NCBI GenBank assembly: GCA_945867245.1
Contig: CAMBHQ010000009.1
Coordinates: 1 to 15,284 of the forward strand
Source: an uncultured Porphyromonas sp.
GTDB lineage: Bacteria > Bacteroidota > Bacteroidia > Bacteroidales > Porphyromonadaceae
Length of the DNA stretch: 15,284 bases
Reading direction: 5' to 3'
This document shows, one piece after another, positions 1 to 6,880 of the stretch. Every line of letters begins with the position of its first letter. Position 1 is the stretch's first letter. The notes under the pieces were generated by a model that did no database searches, was not told the DNA's origin, and saw only the letters and a program-made list of their open reading frames with translations. The translations under genes were made by a program, and so were the position numbers.

Positions 1-604
1 CATCGAGCCGTGCTAGCTCCTCTAGGCTTAGCCCTAGATGTCGGCTCGGCACCTCTAGGCTCTGTGTGCGTGGGATGTAGCCGAGACTCTCGACGCCTGC
101 ATCCCGAGCAGCGTCTGCCAGGAAGCTATAGTGATTCTCGCTCGCCACACGATTGAAGACTACGCCCACGATACGCACGCCTGGTTGCCAATGCTTGTAG
201 CCGTATATGATAGCCCCCACGGAGTAGGCCGAGGAGGCAGCATTGACCAGTAGGACGACAGGTATATCGAGCAGCTTGGCAATCTCGGCAGGCGAGCCCT
301 GCATCTTCTCGCTACCATCATAGAGGCCCATTACGCCCTCGACAACGATGGCATCGGCACCTTGGCTATAGCGGGCATAGGTGCTGTCGACATGCTCGGG
401 CGACATCATATAGAGGTCGAGGTTAATACTCTCTCGGCCCGAGGCTAGCTGATGAAACTTGGGGTCTATATAATCGGGACCACACTTAAATCCTGCTACC
501 TCTAGGCCACGGCGCCGCAATAGACGTAGCAAGCCGAGCGTAAAGGTGGTCTTACCGCAGCCCGAGTTGGTCGCCGCGACGAGTAGTTGGGGGATAGTAG
601 TCAT
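1..604 (-). CDS. cbiA: Cobyrinate a,c-diamide synthase, N-terminal part (3' end outside window)
   Basis: Catalyses glutamine- and ATP-dependent amidation of the a and c side chains of cobyrinate in cobalamin biosynthesis (cytoplasm). About 201 residues are visible, starting at an ATG at 604-602. Seen: a P-loop near residues 11-20 (ATNSGCGKTT), then FKCGPDYIDPKFH at about 39-51, then NLDLYMM and VEGVMGLYDG. These are the hallmark blocks of the CobB/CbiA ATP-binding domain. The C-terminal glutamine amidotransferase domain lies beyond the window edge. Most family members have Val where this has Cys in FKxGPDY. It lies about 150 bp downstream of rpsO on the same strand, with a terminator hairpin between. 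I see no cobalamin riboswitch or B12 box and no convincing promoter directly upstream. The family call is firm; CobB versus CbiA naming depends on whether the pathway is aerobic, which cannot be seen here. Confidence 0.9.
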   Translation of the reverse strand, partial: MTTIPQLLVAATNSGCGKTTFTLGLLRLLRRRGLEVAGFKCGPDYIDPKFHQLASGRESINLDLYMMSPEHVDSTYARYSQGADAIVVEGVMGLYDGSEKMQGSPAEIAKLLDIPVVLLVNAASSAYSVGAIIYGYKHWQPGVRIVGVVFNRVASENHYSFLADAARDAGVESLGYIPRTQSLEVPSRHLGLSLEELARLD

Positions 605-655
605 ATCTAATAGTTGGGTTTTGGAGGACGGAGGGCGGACAGACAGGGCAATGAT

Positions 656-695
656 AAAGGGTGCAGCGAAACGGATATGTTTCTCTGCACCCTTT
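656..695 (-). terminator. Hairpin terminator after rpsO
   Basis: Perfect 11-bp arms (AAAGGGTGCAG at 656-666, complement at 685-695). A further 4-bp AAAC/GTTT stem lies inside. On the minus strand the stem ends in CCCTTTATCATT, a weak U-rich tail. It separates rpsO from cbiA. Confidence 0.6.
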
Positions 696-720
696 GCTCA
701 TGCTTGTCTATTCACCGCCT

Positions 721-738
721 GCCCTATCACGATAGGGC
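721..738 (-). other. Short perfect hairpin just after the rpsO stop
   Basis: GCCCTATCACGATAGGGC is an 8-bp inverted repeat with a 2-base centre, lying 14 bases past the rpsO stop codon. There is no U-tract, so it may stabilise the 3' end or act with the terminator at 656-695. Confidence 0.4.
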
Positions 739-752
739 TGTATGCGGGTCGA

Positions 753-1022
753 TTAGCGACGGATACCTAGCTCCTTGATGATAGCACGATAGCGCTCGAT
801 GTCGATGCGATAGAGGTAGTCGAGCATACGACGACGCTTACCGATGATCATCTTAAGAGCACGCTGTGTGCTGTAGTCCTTGCGGTTGCGCTGTAGGTGG
901 CCAGTAAGGTGCTGGATACGGAAGGTAAAGAGCGCAATCTGGCTCTCTGGGCTACCGGTGTCCTTGGCGTCCTTGCCATACTTCTCAAAGAGTTCGGCCT
1001 TCTTAGCTGAATCTAGATACAT
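753..1022 (-). CDS. rpsO: 30S ribosomal protein S15
   Basis: Small-subunit protein that binds 16S rRNA and helps assemble the platform. At 89 residues it has the normal family length. Seen: the TGSPESQIALFTFRIQHLTGHL segment at about residues 22-43 and KDYSTQRAL, GKRRRMLDYL and the C-terminal RYRAIIKELGIRR, all conserved S15 blocks. Start is the ATG at 1022-1020, preceded by an A-rich stretch (AAGCAAAAGAA) rather than a Shine-Dalgarno. A TAnnTTTG-type promoter at 1103-1135 would give a leader of roughly 70 bases. S15 represses its own translation in several bacteria through leader structure; whether this leader does so cannot be told. No anomalies. Confidence 0.98.
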   Translation of the reverse strand: MYLDSAKKAELFEKYGKDAKDTGSPESQIALFTFRIQHLTGHLQRNRKDYSTQRALKMIIGKRRRMLDYLYRIDIERYRAIIKELGIRR

Positions 1023-1102
1023 TTCTTTTGCTTGTATTAAAGTTAAACAGAATATCGCTCTAGTAGCATTGCGTTAAATCACTACCAAATACGAATCGCC
1101 TG

Positions 1103-1135
1103 CAAAGGTACGTATTTAATCCGAGCCTCGCAACA
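1103..1135 (-). promoter_or_regulatory. Bacteroidota-type promoter for rpsO
   Basis: On the minus strand, TACCTTTG (1110-1103) matches the -7 consensus TAnnTTTG. TGTTG (1135-1131) lies 20 bases upstream as the -33 element. No other coding gene lies between it and rpsO. Confidence 0.6.
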
Positions 1136-1181
1136 GCATATACGCAGTGGTCTTAAGCCTCACTTAGTCGCTTAGTGCGCT

Positions 1182-1201
1182 AGGCACAGGGGCTGTAGCC
1201 T
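1182..1201 (-). terminator. Possible weak terminator of the barrel gene
   Basis: AGGCACAG and CTGTAGCCT pair with one bulged base around a GGG loop, 7 bases after the stop. There is no U-tract, so termination is uncertain. Confidence 0.25.
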
Positions 1202-1208
1202 ATAGAGT

Positions 1209-1913
1209 CTAGTATAGTACCCAGCCGAATGCGATGTCGAAGCTACTGAGGCGAACTCTCCCCAGCCCATCATAAGTATGGACAAGCTCCTTGCCAGTCC
1301 CATGCTTATAGGTGGCTGTCAGCTGGAGGCGCTTTCCTATCTGCGCTGTCAAACCCGCTGTTAGCCCCCAGTGTGTAGACCTGTATGGAGCAAAGTGATA
1401 GCTTTCGAAGGTATTGTTGGCATCGCCCATAATCCTATCGAAAGGGTGCACTCTGGTAAGAATATCAGGCTCGGCTTTCTGAGGATTGATGACTCGGGTT
1501 GTTATCTCGCCATCACTCCCTAGGCCATAACGATAATAAATACCTAGGCGAGGGGTCAAGCTCAGACGCTCATTCAGCTCTATACGATAGCCCAGAGTGA
1601 GAGGTATAGCTAGATAGGTATGCCCCTGGTCATACCTCAGTATCGCCCCAGTGGAATTCTTAAGATCGAAGTTGCGCAGCGAAGGTTGTACATACTCCAG
1701 CATGGCATCTAGGCGTAGTTGCCATGGACTCTGCCCCAGCTGATACTCCCCAAACACGCCTCCGAAAGCACCCATACGAGGAGCTGTTTCCCCTGCTCCT
1801 GTGAAGAAGGCTGTATTGGCACCTGCTTGCATGCCTAGACGTAGGTCCTGAGCCTTAGCTACCCCACCCAACACGAGGGACAAGAATAGCACTAGTAGTC
1901 TTACTTTCATCAT
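1209..1913 (-). CDS. Small outer-membrane beta-barrel protein
   Basis: A 234-residue exported protein of unknown specific role. It starts with a signal peptide of about 21 residues (basic MMKVR, a long Leu/Val core, then VAKAQ as cleavage site). The rest consists of alternating strands rich in aromatic and Gly residues (for example LGYRIEL, RLGIYYRYGLG, HWGLTAGLTAQIGKRL). It ends in SFDIAFGWVLY with a terminal aromatic, as in proteins inserted by the BAM complex. It resembles the porin-like/PorT-like outer-membrane barrel families (about 8 strands by eye), but I cannot assign a substrate. It is divergent from susC; the shared upstream region holds the 23-bp repeats. It is probably monocistronic, with an imperfect hairpin at 1182-1201 after the stop. 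Call as barrel: fairly sure; function unknown. Confidence 0.8.
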   Translation of the reverse strand: MMKVRLLVLFLSLVLGGVAKAQDLRLGMQAGANTAFFTGAGETAPRMGAFGGVFGEYQLGQSPWQLRLDAMLEYVQPSLRNFDLKNSTGAILRYDQGHTYLAIPLTLGYRIELNERLSLTPRLGIYYRYGLGSDGEITTRVINPQKAEPDILTRVHPFDRIMGDANNTFESYHFAPYRSTHWGLTAGLTAQIGKRLQLTATYKHGTGKELVHTYDGLGRVRLSSFDIAFGWVLY

Positions 1914-2135
1914 TATATATTATTTAAAGTCTAGCTTACTTAGCTTGGTCTATTTCTAATCTACCCATCCCTCTAGAGGGGCATGGACTATGGTATGCTC
2001 TCTATGGGGTAGGCATGCTCAGAATAGCGTAGACACACACAAGACGCTAGTCCTGTTAATAGTAGCCTGCCCATTACCCTAGTTAGTTTTACTATTGGTT
2101 TTGTAATGTATTAATATTATAATTTGAATGCGTTG

Positions 2136-2166
2136 CGAAGATAGCACTTTCTCCTAATACTCCAAT
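2136..2166 (-). promoter_or_regulatory. Candidate promoter for the 1209-1913 barrel gene
   Basis: On the minus strand, TATCTTCG (2143-2136) differs from TAnnTTTG by one base, and ATTG (2166-2163) lies 19 bases upstream. This would give a leader of more than 200 bases, so a nearer promoter cannot be excluded. Confidence 0.35.
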
Positions 2167-2199
2167 AGCCCCTCGGGACTCTAGTCGTTAGGCTGGCAT

Positions 2200-2314
2200 T
2201 TCGCCACCTACTAGGCAGACACTTGGCCACCTACCGAGTGGACGATCGTCCACCTACTAGGTGAACACTTGGCGACCTATTAGGCGAACAGATGGCGACC
2301 TATTCAGGGCTTAT
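2200..2314. repeat. Five imperfect 23-bp tandem repeats
   Basis: Units begin at 2200, 2223, 2246, 2269 and 2292, exactly 23 bp apart; the last is degenerate. Each holds a core like CCACCTACTAGG or CGACCTATTAGG, usually followed by GAACA or AGACA. Several cores are small dyads, such as CACCTACTAGGTG at 2251-2263. The array sits between two divergent predicted promoters. There are no spacers, so it is not CRISPR. Confidence 0.8.
2238..2253. repeat. 16-bp perfect palindrome
   Basis: GTGGACGATCGTCCAC is self-complementary over all 16 bases and bridges repeat units 2 and 3. It could be a dimeric regulator's operator. Confidence 0.6.
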
Positions 2315-2390
2315 TCGCTCCTCCGATAAGCATAGATCGCATACCTAACTCTAGGTATCTCCCCAGCCCTAATATCCCCTCTACTGGGTA

Positions 2391-2421
2391 TTTAGCGGGG
2401 CTAATGCTAGCTGTACCTTTG
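2391..2421 (+). promoter_or_regulatory. Promoter of the susC-susD operon
   Basis: TACCTTTG (2414-2421) is a full -7 match. TTTA (2391-2394) lies 19 bases upstream, one base from the TTTG -33 element. The implied leader is about 90 bases. Confidence 0.6.
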
Positions 2422-2519
2422 CGTCGCTATCTAGGGTAAAGTACAGTACGATGTGTCGCATCGTTTGGGCACTCCCCTCCCAGCTAGCGCAGACAAAGGT
2501 TCTGACATATTAAGACACA

Positions 2520-5339
2520 ATGATAAAGAAGACAATCCTCCTCGGGACGGCCTGCGTCCTAGGAGCGAGTGCGGTAGTAGCGCAGACCCCACTCAAGGGG
2601 CGCGTACTCGATGCCGAGACTGGCGAAGTACTACCCGGTGCTAGCCTACGCGCCTTGCGTGGCAAAGGTGCCGTGAGCGACCTCAAAGGACAATATCATA
2701 TACAGCTGGCCGAAGGCGACAGCGTAGACGTTAGCTTCGTTGGCTACGAAACCATCCGCCTAAGCGCCGAGCAACTACGTCGTCAGCGTGATGTACGCCT
2801 GATGGCAGGACGTCGGCTACAGGACCTCGTGGTAACGGCCAGTATCGCCAGTGCCCGCAGCAGCAAGGCCGTCGGCAGTAAGGTCGATAGGGTCGATGTA
2901 GCACGCCTATCGGCTACGGGGGCACACAGCAACCTCAGCGAGCTCCTCGACGGACGTGTCAGCGGGGTGCAGATGTTCCAGAGTAATGGTAAGGTAGGTA
3001 TGCCCATCCGCTTCAATATGCGCAGTGGGGCTACCTTCAGCATGGACCGAGACCCTATTATATATGTGGACGGTATACGCTACCACAGCGGTAATACCTC
3101 CGACATCAATAGCGCTCAGGATGCCCTCAGCGGGCTCAACGACCTGCCGATGGAGGACATCGCCAGCATTGACGTGATTAAGGGCCCTGCGGCAGCAGCC
3201 TCTTACGGAGCTGAGGCTGCCAACGGGGTTATCGTCATCACCACCAAACGTGCAGGGAAGGCCACTGCCCGTGGCGACAAGCGCCTCGGACTAGAGGTCA
3301 AATACAGCCTCGGACAGACAGAGCTGGTGCGCCAGTACGACCAGTTCGTCAATAATGATGCGCTCAACAACTTCTTCGTCAAGGGGATGCAGCACAAGCT
3401 CTATGCCGGTCTGAGCAAGCAACTATCCGAGGGCAATAAGCTCTTCGTCTCTGCCAACTACCACGATGTAGCGGGCATTGTGCCAGGCAATAGGGACAAG
3501 CGTGGTACGCTACGTGCTGCCTACGACCTGCGCCAAGGACCCTTTACCCTAGACCTTACGACGAGCTATACCAATGGCGATATTAGCCTACCACAGACCG
3601 CCATGGGACGCTACGATGCTATCTGGAATCTGATGATTAACCAAAAGCCTTGGCCCTATGTAGCCGAGGACGTATGGCGCGCCCAGAGCTGGCGCTATGC
3701 CAACGACCGCTTCCTAGGGACAGCACGAGCCGGATATGTACTCCCTCAGGGCTTCAAGCTAGAGACCCAGATAGGGCTAGACCTCAACTATGTCAAGGGG
3801 ACTTATCTGCTCCCCTATGGCTACCTGCTAGGCAACAATAACGAGGGGGCCAAGAACGTGAGCAACAGACGCAACAGCAACCTCAACTGGGATGTTAAGC
3901 TCAATAAGCGCCTGCGCCTAGGCGAGGATTGGCTACTCAACGCCACACTACTCTCTCAGCTGGTACGTCGCTACGAAGAGAGCTACGTCATCAATGCCTC
4001 ACGCTTCGGGGGAGACGTAGACAATGTGTCGGCTGCACGTGAGCGCCAGGTCAGCGAGACCAGCTACGAGCAGCGTACCTGGGGGCTATATGGCGAGCTA
4101 TTCTTCGGCTATCGTGATAAGCACTTTATCAACCTCGGCCTGCGTCGTGATGCCTCCAATCTCATCGGGGCCAACGTTGCCAGCATACTCTATCCCTCGC
4201 TGAGCGTGAGCTACAACTGGGAGCGCCTCAAGCTACGCACAGCCTACGGCGAGAGCGGACGTCTACCACAGCCCAACGATGCCTATACATCGTACATCAT
4301 GCAGGGGACCTCGGCCTATGGCACGCTCGTCAAGCCTCAGTACCTCGGCAACCCAGACATTCGCCCCGAGCGTAGCCGTGAGTGGGAGCTTGGGGCCGAC
4401 CTCTCGCTCGGTCGTCATCAGCTCAGCCTAACGGGCTATATGCAGTGGACGAGCGATGCTATCATCTACGAGGAGCAGCTCGCCAGTGATGGCTGGGTAG
4501 GTAGCAAGCCCCGCAACGTGGGCTCTATACGTGGCCTCGGGGCAGAGCTCAGCTACAACGGCCGTCTATGGGAGACTAGAGATAAGGCCAACAGCCTAGA
4601 CGTATATGCCAGTGTCAATTGCCAGAGCAACGAGGTAACGGACACGGGCGGAAAAGACATCGTCAATGTGCCCAATATCATCCGCAAGGGCTTGCCTGTA
4701 TATGCCTTCTATTACCGCACTGTTACAGGACCTGCCTACAACGCCGATGGTAGTTACAATACCAAGGCGGGAGCGCTAGAGAGTAGCGAGCAGAGCTACC
4801 TCGGTAAGCCCTTCCCTGACTTCAACGGTAGCTTCGGCTTCGACTTCCGCTTCGCACGACGCTTCAGCCTAGGAGCCAAGATGAGCTATGCCCTAGGCGC
4901 CTCGGTCTACAACCAGTCGCTCTACAACGTCTCGGGCTTAGGGGACAACCTGCGCAAGCGCTACGAGCAACTAGAGGCCCTCAAGGGGCTAACAGTAGGT
5001 ACGCCCGAGTATCAGGCCGTAGCCGAGCAACTAGCACATTCGGCACGCTTCAGAGCTAACTACATCGAGCCTGCCGACTTCCTACGCCTCTCTAGCCTAA
5101 GCCTCAGCTGCGACCTCGGAGACCTAGCCCGTCGCTATTCGCAGGGCGCTATCAAGGGCGCTCGCCTGAGCCTCTCGGCACAGAACCTATGGCTTATCAC
5201 CAACTACAGCGGTGCCGAGCCTCAGGTAGAGAGCAATAGTGGTAAGAATAGCACCCGCGCTGTGGGGAACCTATCACGTGATATCACCAACGCTCCTACG
5301 CCCCGCACCATCGTAGGGACACTGACCCTCCAATTCTAA
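2520..5339 (+). CDS. SusC/RagA-family TonB-dependent outer-membrane transporter
   Basis: Imports an oligosaccharide- or peptide-type nutrient across the outer membrane using TonB energy, with its SusD partner as lid. 939 residues. Seen: signal peptide 1-21 (MIKKTILLGTACVLGASAVV, cut after AQ). A carboxypeptidase-regulatory-like domain covers about 24-95 (LKGRVLDAETGEVLPGASL, SVDVSFVGYETI). The plug covers about 100-245, with PIIYVDGIRY and the SusC signature SIDVIKGPAAAASYGAEAAN then GVIVITTKRAG. The remainder is the barrel, ending in TIVGTLTLQF with terminal Phe. There is no N-terminal STN domain, so anti-sigma signalling is unlikely. It is on the short side for the family (about 1,000). susD follows after 12 bases, so the two are one operon. 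The substrate cannot be read from sequence: no glycoside hydrolase or peptidase gene is adjacent. Confidence 0.95.
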   Translation: MIKKTILLGTACVLGASAVVAQTPLKGRVLDAETGEVLPGASLRALRGKGAVSDLKGQYHIQLAEGDSVDVSFVGYETIRLSAEQLRRQRDVRLMAGRRLQDLVVTASIASARSSKAVGSKVDRVDVARLSATGAHSNLSELLDGRVSGVQMFQSNGKVGMPIRFNMRSGATFSMDRDPIIYVDGIRYHSGNTSDINSAQDALSGLNDLPMEDIASIDVIKGPAAAASYGAEAANGVIVITTKRAGKATARGDKRLGLEVKYSLGQTELVRQYDQFVNNDALNNFFVKGMQHKLYAGLSKQLSEGNKLFVSANYHDVAGIVPGNRDKRGTLRAAYDLRQGPFTLDLTTSYTNGDISLPQTAMGRYDAIWNLMINQKPWPYVAEDVWRAQSWRYANDRFLGTARAGYVLPQGFKLETQIGLDLNYVKGTYLLPYGYLLGNNNEGAKNVSNRRNSNLNWDVKLNKRLRLGEDWLLNATLLSQLVRRYEESYVINASRFGGDVDNVSAARERQVSETSYEQRTWGLYGELFFGYRDKHFINLGLRRDASNLIGANVASILYPSLSVSYNWERLKLRTAYGESGRLPQPNDAYTSYIMQGTSAYGTLVKPQYLGNPDIRPERSREWELGADLSLGRHQLSLTGYMQWTSDAIIYEEQLASDGWVGSKPRNVGSIRGLGAELSYNGRLWETRDKANSLDVYASVNCQSNEVTDTGGKDIVNVPNIIRKGLPVYAFYYRTVTGPAYNADGSYNTKAGALESSEQSYLGKPFPDFNGSFGFDFRFARRFSLGAKMSYALGASVYNQSLYNVSGLGDNLRKRYEQLEALKGLTVGTPEYQAVAEQLAHSARFRANYIEPADFLRLSSLSLSCDLGDLARRYSQGAIKGARLSLSAQNLWLITNYSGAEPQVESNSGKNSTRAVGNLSRDITNAPTPRTIVGTLTLQF

Positions 5340-5351
5340 GATTTCGAAGCA

Positions 5352-6632
5352 ATGAATATCAAGATAGCTGTACTAGCGCTCGCCTCATTAACCCTATTGG
5401 CTAGCTGCGACAAATGGATAGACCAAGCCTCTACCCCGAGCAATACGCTTAACCGAAGCGAGATTAGTAAGCCCAATATGCTGGCCCGAGTAGCTAGCAA
5501 CAACCTCAGTGATGGCCCACTCATTGCCAATACACGTACCCTAATAGGCGAGGCCACGGCACAGACACAGCTCGCCCTCGGGGCTATGAGCGACGAGCTG
5601 ACAGAGGGGGCCGTGCCTAATGCACTCCTCTATCGTGAGCTCTCTAGCGATGCCGTCAGAAGTAGCTCGGGGACTATCACCACCCTGTGGAACAAGCTAC
5701 ACGACCTATACAGCCGTAGCGAGGAGGTACTGGCCGTAGCTCAGGAGACTGCCGAGGCCGGTCAGGGCAGCGATGCCGTACGTGCCTATGCCCGCTATAT
5801 CGGGCACCTAGGCTCGGGCCTAGCCCTACAATACCTAGCCGAGACCTACTCTACTACGCCCAGTGCCAAGGGCGGTGGGCTACGCCTAAGAGGGGAGATA
5901 CAGAGCCACGAGAGCTTGCTCGCCCGTGCGCACCAGCATTATACCGAGGCCATAACGGCTGTCGGAGAGACGAGTCTCGCGGGACTCAAAAACTTCGACC
6001 CTCAGCTAGCTCTGCGCCAGCTGAGCACCCTCGATATGCGTCTGTATATGCACGAGGGCAAGTATGCCGAGGCTGCCAAACTATTGCCCAATGCCCTGCG
6101 CAGCAGGGAGTCTCTAGGCATTATCTACAACAGCAACGGAGCGGATAATGCCGTCTTCTCGGCCCTCGGTAGCGATGCCCGAGACGTGCAGGTAAGCCCA
6201 GAGCTAGAGGCTCTACTCAGTAGCGAGGCCGAGCGCCGTGCCCTACCGCTAGCGCACAAGATTCTCGATGCCAAGAAACCATCAGTCTACAACATATATA
6301 TAAGCAGCCTCACACGGCACAGCACGCTCGTACTAGTGGATAATGCCGATGTGCGCCTGACAGCAGCCGAGCTGATACTGCGTGGTCTACATACAGGCGA
6401 TGCCCTTAGCGAGGTCAATGCCCTTATCGCCACTTACGACAGTGCTAGCCAGCTGAGCGCACAGCCTACACTAGCCGAGATAGCACGCCTAAGGCGTATC
6501 TATCTAGCCGTGCGTGGCGAGCGTACGGCAGACCTACGCCGAGCTCTCGTGCAGGATGCAGCCACGGCCACCTTCGCTGCCCGCAAGGCGCAGTGGATAC
6601 CGCTCCAGAGCGAGAGCTGTAGAGCCCAATGA
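5352..6632 (+). CDS. SusD/RagB-like surface lipoprotein with frameshifted C-terminus
   Basis: Ligand-binding lid that pairs with the SusC protein at the cell surface. 426 residues, shorter than the usual 450-550. Seen: lipoprotein signal MNIKIAVLALASLTLLASC with lipobox Cys19. The helical middle is TPR-like, with LHDLYSRSEEVLAVAQE and QHYTEAITAV. Near the end comes LAEIARLRRIYLAVRGERT, then the terminal W-x-P block typical of SusD (QWIPL). The last residues read QSESCRAQ. A second copy of this 3' end at 9337-9461 instead reads PLPEREL then stop, the canonical SusD ending. The difference is one A missing after position 6604 here; restoring it gives PLPEREL-stop (423 residues). So this gene appears to carry a 1-base deletion that alters only its last residues, probably without loss of function. 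A long terminator hairpin follows at once. Confidence 0.85.
   Translation: MNIKIAVLALASLTLLASCDKWIDQASTPSNTLNRSEISKPNMLARVASNNLSDGPLIANTRTLIGEATAQTQLALGAMSDELTEGAVPNALLYRELSSDAVRSSSGTITTLWNKLHDLYSRSEEVLAVAQETAEAGQGSDAVRAYARYIGHLGSGLALQYLAETYSTTPSAKGGGLRLRGEIQSHESLLARAHQHYTEAITAVGETSLAGLKNFDPQLALRQLSTLDMRLYMHEGKYAEAAKLLPNALRSRESLGIIYNSNGADNAVFSALGSDARDVQVSPELEALLSSEAERRALPLAHKILDAKKPSVYNIYISSLTRHSTLVLVDNADVRLTAAELILRGLHTGDALSEVNALIATYDSASQLSAQPTLAEIARLRRIYLAVRGERTADLRRALVQDAATATFAARKAQWIPLQSESCRAQ
6499..6601 (+). repeat. 103-bp direct repeat, copy 1 (within susD)
   Basis: Identical base for base to 9337-9439 (offset 2838). Similarity continues on both sides with mismatches, through the stop codon and into the following terminator stem. 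Confidence 0.95.
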
Positions 6633-6696
6633 TACAGCCGAGGGCTAGAGCCATTAGTAATCCCAGGATTATTAGAGGCTCTAGCCCTCGCTGTAT
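6632..6696. terminator. Long hairpin terminator after susD
   Basis: Arms ATACAG-C-CGAGGGCTAGAGCC and GGCTCTAGCCCTCG-CTGTAT pair over about 20 bp with one bulge. TAATCC/GGATTA can pair again inside the loop. It lies between convergent genes and may act in both directions. No clear U-tract. Confidence 0.65.
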
Positions 6697-6725
6697 ACGA
6701 AGAAACGTTTATAGCATCTCTGATA

Positions 6726-6741
6726 CCCCCCCCCAAAAAAA
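6726..6741. repeat. C9-A7 homopolymer tract
   Basis: Nine C followed directly by seven A, in the gap between convergent susD and the barrel gene. On the minus strand this reads T7G9, about 140 bases past the barrel gene's stop. It is a likely slippage site, but it lies outside any coding frame I accept. Confidence 0.8.
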
Positions 6742-6880
6742 GGCTGGCTTTGTTTGATGTTGCGCTCTCAGTCGCAAGGCGATAGTAGGAGTATACCCTC
6801 TTCCTTTCTATTCGTTTTGGTGCTGACCCAAGCACGACGGCCCACAATCCATAGCGTCCCGCTGGTGCACTAAGATGAAA

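Larger units (their letters stand above)
1914..2519. other. 606-bp divergent intergenic region
   Basis: This stretch lies between the minus-strand barrel gene and plus-strand susC. From left to right it holds a 12-bp palindrome CCCTCTAGAGGG (1969-1980), a candidate minus promoter (2136-2166), five 23-bp tandem repeat units (2200-2314) with a 16-bp palindrome (2238-2253), a susC promoter (2391-2421) and a small dyad CGATGTGTCGCATCG (2449-2463) in the susC leader. I see no credible coding region in it. Confidence 0.7.

Noticed and set aside
605..752. Cobalamin riboswitch before cbiA
   Set aside because: No B12 box or matching fold seen; the region is explained by the rpsO terminator hairpins.
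2200..2314. CRISPR array
   Set aside because: The 23-bp units are directly adjacent with no spacers, and no cas genes are present.
6500..6847. 115-residue open frame on the minus strand
   Set aside because: Runs antisense through the susD 3' end and its terminator, has no family features and no promoter.
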